Positions 17,399-25,657 of a DNA stretch of 49,211 nucleotides are shown here, one piece after another; positions within the stretch are counted from its first letter, which is position 1, and each line of letters starts with the position of its first letter. Origin of the DNA: Candidatus Altimarinota bacterium (GTDB lineage: Bacteria; Patescibacteriota; Gracilibacteria; JANQMV01); NCBI GenBank assembly GCA_028279865.1, contig JANQMV010000049.1, positions 1 through 49,211 of the forward strand, given 5' to 3'. Position numbers and translations under genes: made by a program. The notes under the pieces are model-generated. The model was not told where the DNA came from. It worked only from the letters and a program-made list of their open reading frames with translations, and did not search any database.

Positions 17399-19048
17399 TT
17401 AACTATATTTTTGTATAAATTTTTTGTACAAAGAGCCTCGCTCTGCAAAGTTTTTAAATAGATTATAACTTGGTGCAGCGGGAGAAAGCAAACAAATCTT
17501 ATTTCGATTCGTAACTTGAAATGAAGTCTTAAGGCATTCTTGCATATTATTGACCTCATAAAATTTAGGAAGATTTTTTATGTCATCTTGAAGCTGTCGA
17601 AGGTTATCCGCCTTCCAACTTACTAAGGGAAAGTTAGAGGGAGCGCTTGAAGCTTGAAGGTTTTTACCTTTCATAATTCCTAGTTCATAATTGGTAATTA
17701 AATCTCTAATCTTCTTCCCCGTTTCGGGAAATAAAATTAAATTTCTGATTTTACTCTGCAAAATACTCTCAACCAATTCACTAAAATCATATCCCCGATC
17801 CAAACCACCGACAATCAAGGTATCCAGATTATCTTCCAAAGTCTCAATCGCCTGAATCGTTGATTCAGGCGTCGTAGAAATTGAATCATTATAAAAACCA
17901 ATGCCTCGAAAACTACCGACATATTCCAAACGATGCTCCAAACCTTTAAATTCACTCAGTGCTTGCCTGATAACTTCGTTTTCAATTCCCAACTCTTTAC
18001 AGAGAGCAATCACTCCCAAAGCGTTTTCCAGATTATGCTTACCAAGCAAGTTGATCTCTTGGGATTGAATGATTTCCTCCTCTTTATAAATTAGTTTACC
18101 ATCTTTGAGTTTTGAATTTTCACCATCATTAAACGGAATTAAAGTGGATTGCGAATTTTGCATTACTGCTGCTAAGTCTTCTGAGCCTGCGTTATAAAAG
18201 ACAATTTGAACTTTCTTTTCATTTGCGTCATGCTGGTTCAATCTCTCCTGACTTGAACCTAAATATTTTTCTAAAGGTCTCTGACCTTTATCCGCTTGGT
18301 TTGATTTTGTTGAATTAATAGGAATACCTTGAAGTCTCAACCCCCCTGTGTCCTTGCAGGACACTGCCCCTTTTTCAAGGGGGATTTTTTTGCTCGTGGC
18401 TCGTAGCTCGTGGCTCGTAGATTCATCAACTATATTCAACTTTGCTCTATAGTAATCCTCCAAATTACCATGATAATCCAAATGCTCGGGAAAAAGGTTA
18501 TTGATTAGAGCAAATTGGGGTTTTACCTCCAAATCTTCCAATTGATAACTCGACATCTCGTAGACGTATAAGCTGTCCTCTGAATCATTTTCCAAAACAT
18601 CCAAAGCAGGATTTCCGATATTACCAATTAGTTCAACTTTTTTTCCTGCGCTTTTCAGAACCGCATACAACAAAGAAGAAACCGTACTTTTCCCCTTAGA
18701 ACCGGTAATACCAAGCACGGTTCCCCGTACCTGAGACATAAAGATATTCGTTGCTGAAGTTATTTTTCCACCTTGTTTTTTAAACTCAAGCAATTCGGAC
18801 AAATTCGGTTTAATTCCGGGAGATTTGATAATCAAATCATATTTCTCCAAATTTTTTAAATAATCTTTTCCAAAAACATATTTCACTTTTTCCAAATTAT
18901 CATCCTGACTCTGTCGCAAGGCTTCACTTCGATCAGCCACAGTAATTTCCTTCTCAGGAAACTTCTCTCTCAAAAACCGCAAAATCGACTGTCCCTCTAT
19001 ACCACAGCCAAGAATCAGTACTCTCGTTTTTTCAATTTCTTTCAACAT
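17399..19048 (-). CDS. murD: UDP-N-acetylmuramoyl-alanine-glutamate ligase, with an in-frame repeat insertion
   Basis: A Mur ligase with the nucleotide loop GITGSKGKST, YEMSSYQLEDL, NNLFPEHLDYHG, the LGKHNLENALG segment and the C-terminal FYNDSISTTPESTIQAIE motif. I start it at 19048 (MLKEIEKTRVLILGCG), where the Rossmann domain begins. At 549 residues it is about 100 longer than usual MurD. The excess is a segment at about 210-273 encoded by a dispersed repeat (18232-18420) that keeps the frame. MurL is encoded at 22436, so this enzyme may add L-Glu (MurD2 type), with epimerisation afterwards; that is inference. First gene of a four-gene operon. Confidence 0.9.
   Translation of the reverse strand: MLKEIEKTRVLILGCGIEGQSILRFLREKFPEKEITVADRSEALRQSQDDNLEKVKYVFGKDYLKNLEKYDLIIKSPGIKPNLSELLEFKKQGGKITSATNIFMSQVRGTVLGITGSKGKSTVSSLLYAVLKSAGKKVELIGNIGNPALDVLENDSEDSLYVYEMSSYQLEDLEVKPQFALINNLFPEHLDYHGNLEDYYRAKLNIVDESTSHELRATSKKIPLEKGAVSCKDTGGLRLQGIPINSTKSNQADKGQRPLEKYLGSSQERLNQHDANEKKVQIVFYNAGSEDLAAVMQNSQSTLIPFNDGENSKLKDGKLIYKEEEIIQSQEINLLGKHNLENALGVIALCKELGIENEVIRQALSEFKGLEHRLEYVGSFRGIGFYNDSISTTPESTIQAIETLEDNLDTLIVGGLDRGYDFSELVESILQSKIRNLILFPETGKKIRDLITNYELGIMKGKNLQASSAPSNFPLVSWKADNLRQLQDDIKNLPKFYEVNNMQECLKTSFQVTNRNKICLLSPAAPSYNLFKNFAERGSLYKKFIQKYS
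18232..18420 (-). repeat. In-frame palindromic repeat inside murD (family A, copy 1)
   Basis: The piece GCTGGTTCAA-TCTC-CTGACTTGAACCT begins it and CCCCTTTTTCAAGGGGG ends the core (18232-18383). It also holds a 7-bp hairpin GTGTCCT-TGC-AGGACAC (18348-18364). Related copies lie at 34071-34185 and 48222-48375. Next to the core is a 14-bp tandem duplication GCTCGTGGCTCGTA at 18392-18419. The insert encodes about 63 residues with no stop. Confidence 0.8.
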
Positions 19049-19148
19049 TTTTTTAGTAATACAATACTCTGCTACAAAATACCCTGACTTCTTCAACAAG
19101 TAAACCTGCGCTTTTAATAAAGTAAATTTATATTAAATAAAAAAAGTC

Positions 19149-19177
19149 TTGACAGCTGTGTTAGAATTAATTAACAT
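19149..19177 (+). promoter_or_regulatory. Promoter of the DUF2178/XRE operon
   Basis: TTGACA at 19149-19154, a 17-bp spacer and TAACAT at 19172-19177. The -10 region lies inside the first of two repeated operator-like sites, so the regulator would block RNA polymerase. Confidence 0.6.
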
Positions 19178-19197
19178 TATGTTAGATTTATTTAACA
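19159..19197. promoter_or_regulatory. Two tandem operator-like palindromes
   Basis: TGTTAGAATTAATTAACA at 19159-19176 and TGTTAGATTTATTTAACA at 19180-19197. Each has TGTTA and TAACA arms, and the two are spaced 21 bp apart, two helical turns. They overlap the promoter of the operon encoding an XRE regulator, as expected for autorepression. Confidence 0.6.
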
Positions 19198-19212
19198 CTT
19201 AATTTTCACATC

Positions 19213-19593
19213 ATGACTAAAAAAGAATATCGAAATTGCCGAATTGCAGCAACGATGATTTTATGCCTGACTATCTCTTGGTCAATGCAGGTGGAAAATG
19301 GTTTTATTGCCGCCATTGCGGTTTTAGCCACACTTCTTTTCCTGAATGCCTGCCGTAAAAAAGTAAAAGAGGTTCTATTTGATGAAAGAGATTTACAGAT
19401 TGCGGGAAAAGCAACCAGAATTTCAATCTCGATTTTTGGAATTGTCGGCTCGATTGTTGCTTTATTGCTTATGGGATTTGATCATTTAAATTCAAGTTTT
19501 CAGCTAGTCGGTCAAACAATTGCATTTTCAGTTTGTATATTATTGATAATCAATAATATAATTTACGTATACTATCATCGCAAAGGCAAATAA
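19213..19593 (+). CDS. DUF2178-type small membrane protein
   Basis: A 126-residue protein with about four membrane helices (residues 12-30, 32-46, 72-92, 97-117) and a [14 protein letters not shown] loop between the two pairs. FDERD-x(8)-AxR is typical of DUF2178 membrane proteins, which are commonly encoded next to a small XRE regulator, as here. The following gene starts one base after the stop. Function unknown. The neighbouring repressor suggests a regulated two-gene unit that may respond to membrane or stress signals. Confidence 0.75.
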   Translation: MTKKEYRNCRIAATMILCLTISWSMQVENGFIAAIAVLATLLFLNACRKKVKEVLFDERDLQIAGKATRISISIFGIVGSIVALLLMGFDHLNSSFQLVGQTIAFSVCILLIINNIIYVYYHRKGK

Positions 19594-19594
19594 A

Positions 19595-19795
19595 ATGAAA
19601 AATAAGATAAAAATTTTCAGAACCCAAAAAGGTCTTACTCAAAACGAATTGGCAGAGTCAGTCGGCGTCAGAAGGGAAACAATTGTTTTCCTCGAGAAAG
19701 GAACCTATAATCCTTCTCTGAAGTTAGCTTATTCCATTGCACATTTTTTTGAAATAAATATCGAAGAGCTTTTTATTTTTGAAGAAAAAGATTGA
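19595..19795 (+). CDS. XRE-family transcriptional regulator
   Basis: A 66-residue helix-turn-helix protein: [47 protein letters not shown] is the complete Cro/CI-type DNA-binding fold. Small regulators of this kind pair with DUF2178-type membrane proteins. It probably binds the twin palindromes at 19159-19197 in front of the operon. It ends at UGA; six codons later there is an in-frame UAA. Confidence 0.88.
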   Translation: MKNKIKIFRTQKGLTQNELAESVGVRRETIVFLEKGTYNPSLKLAYSIAHFFEINIEELFIFEEKD

Positions 19796-19832
19796 ATGGA
19801 AAATCTTTCACATTAAACAAAAAATTACTCTC

Positions 19833-19863
19833 AAAAAACTACTCCATATTCGGGTGGTTTTTT
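19833..19863 (+). terminator. Intrinsic terminator after the XRE operon
   Basis: AAAAAACTACTC pairs with GGGTGGTTTTTT (two G-T pairs) around a short loop and ends in a T-run. Confidence 0.65.
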
Positions 19864-19908
19864 CTAAATCTAATTTTTCAAAACAAATTCCAAAAACCTC
19901 CCTTCAAC

Positions 19909-19936
19909 TTGACAAATAAATGTTTTCATATAGAAT
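19909..19936 (+). promoter_or_regulatory. Promoter of the TPR-like gene
   Basis: TTGACA at 19909-19914, a 16-bp spacer and TAGAAT at 19931-19936, located 36 bases before the ATG at 19972. Confidence 0.6.
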
Positions 19937-19971
19937 AACAAGCCTTTGTTGAATATAATTCGTAAAAAAAT

Positions 19972-20508
19972 ATGAGAGAAGAATTAATAGATTCACTAAA
20001 AATCGCTAAATGCCTTTTGCAGAATGAACATGCACTAGACCAAAATTTGCAAACCGAAGAGGAACAATACTTCGAAACAAAAATTATTGATGTTGTTAAA
20101 AAAATTTTAAAAATCTTGCTTAAGAGTAGCTTAAAAGATTTGTTAAAAAATCAAGATGAAAAAGATATATTTGATAGATTAGACTCCGCCATCGGAAAAA
20201 TAGAAAAAGTTTCTGAAGAAAAAATAAACAAAATCATCACAGATCAAAGATCAACATTCGAGGAACTTTTTGGTGATCTTCACGGATTCGCCAGTGATAT
20301 TTATGCTTCGAATAATCAACTAAAAGAAGAAGAAAAGCAGCTTGCCGAGGTCAGATTTAATAAAGGAAAATTGCTTTTGATGCTGGGTAAAAAACAAAAA
20401 GCTCTTGAGCAATTTGAAATTGCATGGAAAATTAATTCTTCAGATGAAATCACTGCTGCTTATCAAAACTTATCCGCAGAAGTCACTTTAGAGAATATGG
20501 ATAAATAA
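19972..20508 (+). CDS. Hypothetical protein with C-terminal TPR-like motif, 178 aa
   Basis: A charged, helical, probably cytoplasmic protein. Residues 120-165 (RFNKGKLLLMLGKKQKALEQFEIAWKINSS) match one tetratricopeptide repeat. The first 110 residues are Lys/Glu/Asp-rich helices with no known motif. It has its own promoter and stands between a regulator and a convergent helicase gene. Function unknown; a protein-interaction role is suggested by the TPR. Confidence 0.65.
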   Translation: MREELIDSLKIAKCLLQNEHALDQNLQTEEEQYFETKIIDVVKKILKILLKSSLKDLLKNQDEKDIFDRLDSAIGKIEKVSEEKINKIITDQRSTFEELFGDLHGFASDIYASNNQLKEEEKQLAEVRFNKGKLLLMLGKKQKALEQFEIAWKINSSDEITAAYQNLSAEVTLENMDK

Positions 20509-20510
20509 AA

Positions 20511-21785
20511 TTAAAAATTCTCCAAAAACCTCTGCACATCCTGATTCAATAAAATATCATTTTTACGCACCGGTCGTTTTAGCACAATACCATCCAAAGT
20601 GCGACAACGACTAAATGCCACATAAGTTTGCCCATGCGCAAAACTTCTCTTGCCCAAATCAATCACAACCTTATCAAAAGTTTTCCCCTGACTTTTGTGA
20701 ATCGTAATCGCCCAAGCCAGTTTTACCGGAAATTGCATAAAAGAACCGATCGCCTCTCTCTCAAATTTATTCCCTTTCAAAACATACTTTGAAATTTCCC
20801 AAGTATACGAAGCGACTTTCACTGTTTTTCCTGTTGAAAGCTGTATTTTTAACGTCTCTTCAAAATCATCAACTTCAATAATTTTTCCAATTGACCCGTT
20901 CACCCAGCGACGACCCGGATCATTATTTACAAACATTACCTGTGCACCCTCTTTGAGTTTTAATCTTACATCCGTTGCATACTGATTCTCTTTAATATTT
21001 CCCTCGACCTTTGCCCTAAATGTAAATTCTTCCTGCTGAAGTTTGGCTAATTTAGCATCGTTAATTTTTTTGGCATCAGCATTTGTCGTAGTAAGATAAA
21101 TATAATTTTCGTCATCGTGGAAAGCTGGATCAACACGAGCATTTAATTCCTGAATCTGATTCCAATCTATGGAGTTATCACGTACAGCGTTAAGAAGGTT
21201 AATAAAAAAGTCATCACTTTGGCGATAAACTTTTTCAAGCTCAATATACTGCATTTCAAAATCTTCATTCGCAAAAACATCCGCTCCGAAGAAAAATGGT
21301 GTTTGATATTTTAGCAAAAAAGCATCACGATCAGCGTAAGTGACAACAGGAGGTAATTGAAAAAGATCTCCAATAAAAATCATCTGTAAACCACCAAAAG
21401 GCAACTGATTTTCTAATGTTTTTTGTAAAAAAATATTTACTGCATCAAGCAAGTCAGCACGCACCATCGAAATTTCATCAATCACAATTGTTTGCAGCTG
21501 TTCAAACATTCTCAGGTTACGTGGTTTTTTATATTTCCGCACCACCTCATCAAGCTCATAACCGGGCTTAAGCCCAAAAAAAGAATGAATTGTCTCCCCT
21601 TCCACATTCAAAGCAGCCACTCCTGTCGGAGCAAGCACTGCACATTTTTTCTTGGTAGTATCTCGAAAATAATCCAGCAAAGCCGACTTGCCCGTCCCTG
21701 CCTTACCAGTCAAAAAAAGATTTTGCTTCGTCTTTTCCATTACATTCAAAGCTTCCTCCGCTAATTCACAAAACTCTATTTTCAT
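20511..21785 (-). CDS. Pif1-like ATP-dependent DNA helicase
   Basis: A superfamily 1B helicase of 424 residues. I start it at 21785 (MKIEFCELAEEALNVME), because the longer frame adds an unlikely leader. Motif I is LFLTGKAGTGKSALL, motif Ia LAPTGVAAL, motif II IVIDEISM, and the C-terminal motifs are AWAITIHKSQGKTFDKVVIDLG and YVAFSRCRTLDGI. Pif1 helicases unwind G-quadruplexes and recombination structures. It is shorter than fungal Pif1, as is usual in bacteria. It ends 2 bases from the convergent TPR gene. Confidence 0.9.
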   Translation of the reverse strand: MKIEFCELAEEALNVMEKTKQNLFLTGKAGTGKSALLDYFRDTTKKKCAVLAPTGVAALNVEGETIHSFFGLKPGYELDEVVRKYKKPRNLRMFEQLQTIVIDEISMVRADLLDAVNIFLQKTLENQLPFGGLQMIFIGDLFQLPPVVTYADRDAFLLKYQTPFFFGADVFANEDFEMQYIELEKVYRQSDDFFINLLNAVRDNSIDWNQIQELNARVDPAFHDDENYIYLTTTNADAKKINDAKLAKLQQEEFTFRAKVEGNIKENQYATDVRLKLKEGAQVMFVNNDPGRRWVNGSIGKIIEVDDFEETLKIQLSTGKTVKVASYTWEISKYVLKGNKFEREAIGSFMQFPVKLAWAITIHKSQGKTFDKVVIDLGKRSFAHGQTYVAFSRCRTLDGIVLKRPVRKNDILLNQDVQRFLENF

Positions 21786-21889
21786 TTTATAAAACAATCT
21801 ATTAAAACTTCCCAAACAAGATAAACTGAAACTATACACAAGTAAACCTCAGCTCAAAAACAGAAATAAAAAAGGTTTGCTTTTTTATT

Positions 21890-21909
21890 TTATGGGTATA
21901 TATTCATAA
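21890..21909. promoter_or_regulatory. Operator-like quasi-palindrome before DUF5320/DUF134
   Basis: TTATGGGTATATATTCATAA has TTATG and CATAA arms around a TATATA centre. It lies 26 bases before the operon whose second gene encodes a DNA-binding DUF134 protein, so it could be its own site. The function is inferred only from position. Confidence 0.4.
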
Positions 21910-21935
21910 TAGTAATATTTCTTAATTTTTTTAAT

Positions 21936-22169
21936 ATGCCAAACTTTGATCAAACTGGTCCAAATGGAGAAGGTCCGGAAACAGGATTTAAAAGAGGAAA
22001 ATGCACAGGAGACAAAGTCGGACGCGGAAGAAAAAGATTCTGCAAAAGTGCATCTAACAGAAAAAGAGGCTTTTGTAACAACACTCTTTCCCTGGACGAA
22101 GAAGAAAAAATACTAGAAGATAGACTAGAATCTATTCGTCAAACCAAAAAAGCTAACTCAAACAAATAA
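21936..22169 (+). CDS. DUF5320-like small Gly/Cys protein
   Basis: A 77-residue protein beginning MPNFDQTGPNGEGPETGFKR, which matches the conserved N-terminus MPxxDGTGPxGxGPMTGRxxG of DUF5320 proteins. It has three or four cysteines (GKCTG, RFCKS, GFCNN). The family is often found beside DUF134 regulators and dinitrogenase-cofactor-like iron-sulfur proteins. The next gene, DUF134, begins one base after its stop. The C-terminus is a Glu/Lys helix. Confidence 0.8.
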   Translation: MPNFDQTGPNGEGPETGFKRGKCTGDKVGRGRKRFCKSASNRKRGFCNNTLSLDEEEKILEDRLESIRQTKKANSNK

Positions 22170-22170
22170 A

Positions 22171-22455
22171 ATGGTACGTCCTAAAAAATGCAAAAAAATT
22201 GGAAAAAACCCGCATGTAACTTTTTATAAACCTCAAGGAATTCCTCTCAGAGAATTGAAAGAAATTGAGCTCACTCTTGAAGAATGGGAATCCTTGAGGT
22301 TAAGACATTCTGAGCACTTAGATCAAAATCAAAGCGCAAAAAAAATGGAAACATCTCAAAGCACCTTCCAAAGAATACTCACAAACGCACAGAAAAAAGT
22401 TGGTAGAGCAATTACTCAGGGTCTAGCAATCAAAATCAATCAAGAATCTCCCTAA
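22171..22455 (+). CDS. DUF134 predicted DNA-binding protein
   Basis: A 94-residue protein with the DUF134 start MVRPKKCKKIGKNPHVTFYKPQG and a sigma-70 region-4-like helix-turn-helix (QNQSAKKMETSQSTFQRILTNAQKKVGRAI). The family usually keeps a Cys-rich N-terminus; only C7 is left here. It forms a tight operon with DUF5320. The last 20 bases overlap the end of the convergent murL gene. Confidence 0.85.
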   Translation: MVRPKKCKKIGKNPHVTFYKPQGIPLRELKEIELTLEEWESLRLRHSEHLDQNQSAKKMETSQSTFQRILTNAQKKVGRAITQGLAIKINQESP

Positions 22456-23881
22456 ACTCCTCCGGCACCAAACTTTCCTCTAAATAAGTTCCCATTACTT
22501 TTTTCTTCAATTCCTCAATATTCTCAATTTGAGGAAGGACTTTTGCTTTAAAAATTCTTACCATCAGATCATCCTTCCACTCATTTTTTTCAGAAACCAA
22601 ATAAAAAGCAACAGCAACCTCTTCAGCCGTCCCCACACATTCAAAAGGTTTATTATCCTGAACACCTAATAATTCCAAGAATAAATCTTTTAATTTTTCT
22701 TCTTCAAACAAGTTTTTACCGAAAACTTCCATCATTTTTTCTCGAGAAATAAATGGTGCCAATATAGTGTAAACAAAAGCACATTTGGGACAACTACAAC
22801 ACCATTTTGTACTAATTTTTTGTTCAATAATTTTAAAATTAGCATTACAGCTAGTAAACTTGGAAAAATACTGAGGATAATGGCTGAAGATTTTAGCAAT
22901 TTTAAGTTCGTAATACGGACGCAACAAACTAAAATATTGAATTTCAGTGGTTATATGATGATGTACATAGTCATTGAAATCCTGTTCAAACTCCAAACTC
23001 TTACTGTATTGATGATTAATGTTCATGCCTAAATAGTCCAAATTTCCATAATTTGCGCTATGTTCATTTGAAAGCACAATATAGTCATATCCATACAAAA
23101 TTGACGTCGCCAAGCTCAAAAAAGCAAAATACGCTGAAATCGGGATATGTCCGTTATAAGCGCCTTGCTCATTTAATTCGAAAAGCTTTGGCGCAAGTTT
23201 TCGCTTGACGGAAAAATAATCTTTACCTGCAATTTTTGCCGTCTCTCTTTGCGGGACAGATTCATCCAAGGAATAAAAGGTAAAATCAAATCCTCCTTTT
23301 TTTAAAAGTTCCGCTGTAACCAAAGAATCCTTCCCTCCTCCAATCGGAACAAGGCATCTTGAGTTTATTCCCCCCCTTTTAGGGGAGGCTAGGTGGGGTA
23401 TATTGTTTAATTCATCACTTTCTTCAAAGTGTGGTTTAGATTCTGGACTTTTTCTTGCTTCGCTCGAAGCCAGAATGAGTTTGTTATTTTCAGTTTGAAC
23501 TTTAAAGTTTGCACTTTCAGCTGACTCAAGATTAACAAGCTCCCGAAAATCAATCTGATTTTTATAAAAAAACTCTCCCAAACCAAATGTGTATAATTTT
23601 TCCCAAAATTTAATTTGCGCTTTGCTGAGTCGCCCTGTTTCAACGACTAAACGAGGAGGACAATAGGTTTTGTAATAACTAATTCCGGCAATTAGATGTA
23701 AATTAAAAAAAGCGTTCTCAAGGAGGTTTTTATCGATCAGATTAAAATCGACCTTACTCACATCAAAAAAAACCTTTTCCTCAAAATTTACTTCATTATC
23801 CAGTGAATACCTTAAGCTTAATTCTCCCGTTTTTTTATTAAATTTGTAGCCTGTAAAGAGAAATTCTTTGTATTTGAACAT
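22436..23881 (-). CDS. murL: UDP-MurNAc-L-Ala-L-Glu epimerase, with in-frame insertion
   Basis: A 481-residue MurL-type protein. Landmarks are the PP-loop-like LVPIGGGKDSLVTAELL, the SNEHSANYGNLDYLGMNINHQ segment, the KSLEFEQDF and YFSLLRPYYELKIAKIF stretches and CCSCPKCAFVYTILAPF. MurL uses ATP to convert the L-Glu added to UDP-MurNAc-L-Ala into D-Glu, replacing the MurI route. Residues about 133-175 are a low-complexity insert encoded by palindromic repeat sequence, directly before the GGGKDS motif. It ends at UGA; the frame would stay open for seven more codons, one of them UGA, to a UAA. Confidence 0.85.
   Translation of the reverse strand: MFKYKEFLFTGYKFNKKTGELSLRYSLDNEVNFEEKVFFDVSKVDFNLIDKNLLENAFFNLHLIAGISYYKTYCPPRLVVETGRLSKAQIKFWEKLYTFGLGEFFYKNQIDFRELVNLESAESANFKVQTENNKLILASSEARKSPESKPHFEESDELNNIPHLASPKRGGINSRCLVPIGGGKDSLVTAELLKKGGFDFTFYSLDESVPQRETAKIAGKDYFSVKRKLAPKLFELNEQGAYNGHIPISAYFAFLSLATSILYGYDYIVLSNEHSANYGNLDYLGMNINHQYSKSLEFEQDFNDYVHHHITTEIQYFSLLRPYYELKIAKIFSHYPQYFSKFTSCNANFKIIEQKISTKWCCSCPKCAFVYTILAPFISREKMMEVFGKNLFEEEKLKDLFLELLGVQDNKPFECVGTAEEVAVAFYLVSEKNEWKDDLMVRIFKAKVLPQIENIEELKKKVMGTYLEESLVPEEFREILD
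23362..23490 (-). repeat. In-frame palindromic repeat insert inside murL
   Basis: CCCCCCTTTTAGGGG-AGGCTAGGTGGGG at 23371-23398 resembles an intergenic copy at 39211-39237 (CCCCTTCTAAGGGAGGCTAGGTG). Close by are CACTTT/AAAGTG (23416-23432) and GCTTCGCTCGAAGC (23457-23470). Together they encode the insert of about 43 residues without a stop. Confidence 0.7.
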
Positions 23882-23960
23882 TACTTTATTTCTAGGTTAA
23901 CATGAGTATAAATTATGAAATAGTTGCTGTCATGGTTTTTTCATTTTCTATCTTTCAAAA

Positions 23961-23980
23961 AGTGCTATACTTGTAGCACT
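23961..23980. promoter_or_regulatory. Inverted repeat overlapping a -10 box before the SLH protein gene
   Basis: AGTGCTA-TACTTG-TAGCACT, 7-bp arms. A TATACT box at 23966-23971 lies inside. No good -35 is visible, which would fit an activated promoter. It lies 28 bases before the start at 24008. Confidence 0.4.
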
Positions 23981-24007
23981 TACTTTTATCTTGTAAAATT
24001 AAAAACA

Positions 24008-25648
24008 ATGTTTAAAAAAATAACTTTTTTAGGATTACTTGCTTTATTTCTTAATTTACCAAAAGCAAGCGCAGCTTTGCCTCTGAGCGTAGAAGATATT
24101 CCGCCAGCTGTAGATGCTGATATTTATACCATCACCGTCAACACGGAACCCGGGGCAAAAGTAACAGTCACAGGAGGTACCAGCCAGCTCCCGCCTACAA
24201 CAGATACAGATGAAGATGGTGTTCTTGAAATTACTGTAGGACTCATCCAAAACAAAGAAAATACATTCTCCATTCTCGCCGAGAAAGCAGGAAGTTTTAG
24301 CGAAACATTGCAAATTAAAATCAATGAAAACACCGCTGAAGCAGGAAACTATGCACAAAGCAGCGGAAAAGATATCACTCCGCCAAATCGACCTATTCTG
24401 GATGATTATGAAGACGAGCTTGACGCAAAAGAAATCACACTTACAGGAGTTGCCGAAGCTAATAGTAAACTAATCGCCACCAAAACAGATGGAACCGAAC
24501 TTGCTTCAACAAATGTAAATGATGATGGGACATTTAGTATAAAAGTAGAGCTGGCGCAAAACCAAACCAATCGTATCAATCTCTTTGCAAAAGATGATGC
24601 AGGTAATACATCAACAGCTATCCAAGCCGTCATTGCAGAACTGGGAGAGGCAATAGACGAAGATGATCAAGCCTCCGAATCCGAGACTAATCAAGAAGAA
24701 GCATCAGACATTGCAGCGCCTTTCACAGACATTGCAAACCATTGGGGCAAAGAGTACATAAACAAACTACGTATCGCAGGAATCGTCGGCGGTAAAAACG
24801 AAGGAATTTTCGCACCGAATGATTACCTAACACGTGCAGAGCTGACTAAAATTGCTCTTAACGCATTTGATATCAATGTAGGCGACGTCTCAGAAAAACC
24901 ATTTGAAGACGTAAATCTGCAAGATTGGTTTGCTGCCTACGTAAAAACAGCAAAAGAAGAAGGAATCGTAAAAGGTTATCAAAACGTTTTTCGCCCCAAT
25001 CAAAATGTCACTCGCGCCGAAGCATTAAAAATATTGCTCACAACTGCAAACTTTGATTTACCCGCAGCAAGCACGGATTTTAGCGACGTAGCAGCAGGAG
25101 CATGGCATGAGAAATATATTGCTTTTGCAAAAGACAACGAAATTGTCGGAGGATACAAAGACGGAACCTTCAAACCCAATCAACCTATTACCAGAGCGGA
25201 AATAGCAAAAATTACTGTAAAAACTATGGAAGTTTATGATGCCAAAATGATAAAAGAAGAAGAAGATAAAGATGAGGAAAAAAACAATACCGGAACCGGT
25301 TCGGATTTAATCGGCGAAAATAGATTGTATGAAAACACCAATTTCGATTTTTCCCTACAATACTATAAAAACTGGTATTATGAAGGTATTACCGGAACAG
25401 GAGATACTGTGATCAAAGTTGGCTTTTCCACAGATCAAGATGCTATTGACAATGCCGAAGCAACACTTGAGCTCAAGGAAGACTCTCTTGACGATCTTGG
25501 TAAAAAGAATCTTGACTACGAAAAAGTTGCTACGGAAATTCGCTATTTCCTTGAATACGATAAATCAAGACATATTGAAATCTATGGCAGTACTGACTAT
25601 GAAGGTCAAATCAAAACTATGGCAGAAACTTTGGAATTAGAAAAATAA
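24008..25648 (+). CDS. Secreted SLH-domain surface protein with Ig-like repeats
   Basis: I start at 24008, where a clean signal peptide begins (MFKKITFLGLLALFLNLPKASA). The mature part has two bacterial Ig-like/adhesion folds (about 25-210), an acidic linker, three complete SLH repeats (about 235-395; motifs FTDIANHWGKEYI, FEDVNLQDWFAAYV, FSDVAAGAWHEKYI, each ending TRAE) and a C-terminal domain of about 110 residues resembling a PsbP/Mog1-like fold. SLH repeats fix proteins to the cell wall; with the SLH protease at 5349 it suggests an S-layer-type envelope. The total is 546 residues. Confidence 0.88.
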   Translation: MFKKITFLGLLALFLNLPKASAALPLSVEDIPPAVDADIYTITVNTEPGAKVTVTGGTSQLPPTTDTDEDGVLEITVGLIQNKENTFSILAEKAGSFSETLQIKINENTAEAGNYAQSSGKDITPPNRPILDDYEDELDAKEITLTGVAEANSKLIATKTDGTELASTNVNDDGTFSIKVELAQNQTNRINLFAKDDAGNTSTAIQAVIAELGEAIDEDDQASESETNQEEASDIAAPFTDIANHWGKEYINKLRIAGIVGGKNEGIFAPNDYLTRAELTKIALNAFDINVGDVSEKPFEDVNLQDWFAAYVKTAKEEGIVKGYQNVFRPNQNVTRAEALKILLTTANFDLPAASTDFSDVAAGAWHEKYIAFAKDNEIVGGYKDGTFKPNQPITRAEIAKITVKTMEVYDAKMIKEEEDKDEEKNNTGTGSDLIGENRLYENTNFDFSLQYYKNWYYEGITGTGDTVIKVGFSTDQDAIDNAEATLELKEDSLDDLGKKNLDYEKVATEIRYFLEYDKSRHIEIYGSTDYEGQIKTMAETLELEK

Positions 25649-25657
25649 ATAATATTT

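Noticed and set aside
17394-17559. A longer start for the ATP-grasp gene at 17559
   Set aside because: It would overlap the end of murD by about 160 bases and adds 55 residues without family similarity; the start at 17394 gives the Rossmann strand MKTILFIG.
24056-24633. Antisense frames within the SLH protein gene
   Set aside because: Shadows of the Ig-like coding region with biased composition and no homology.
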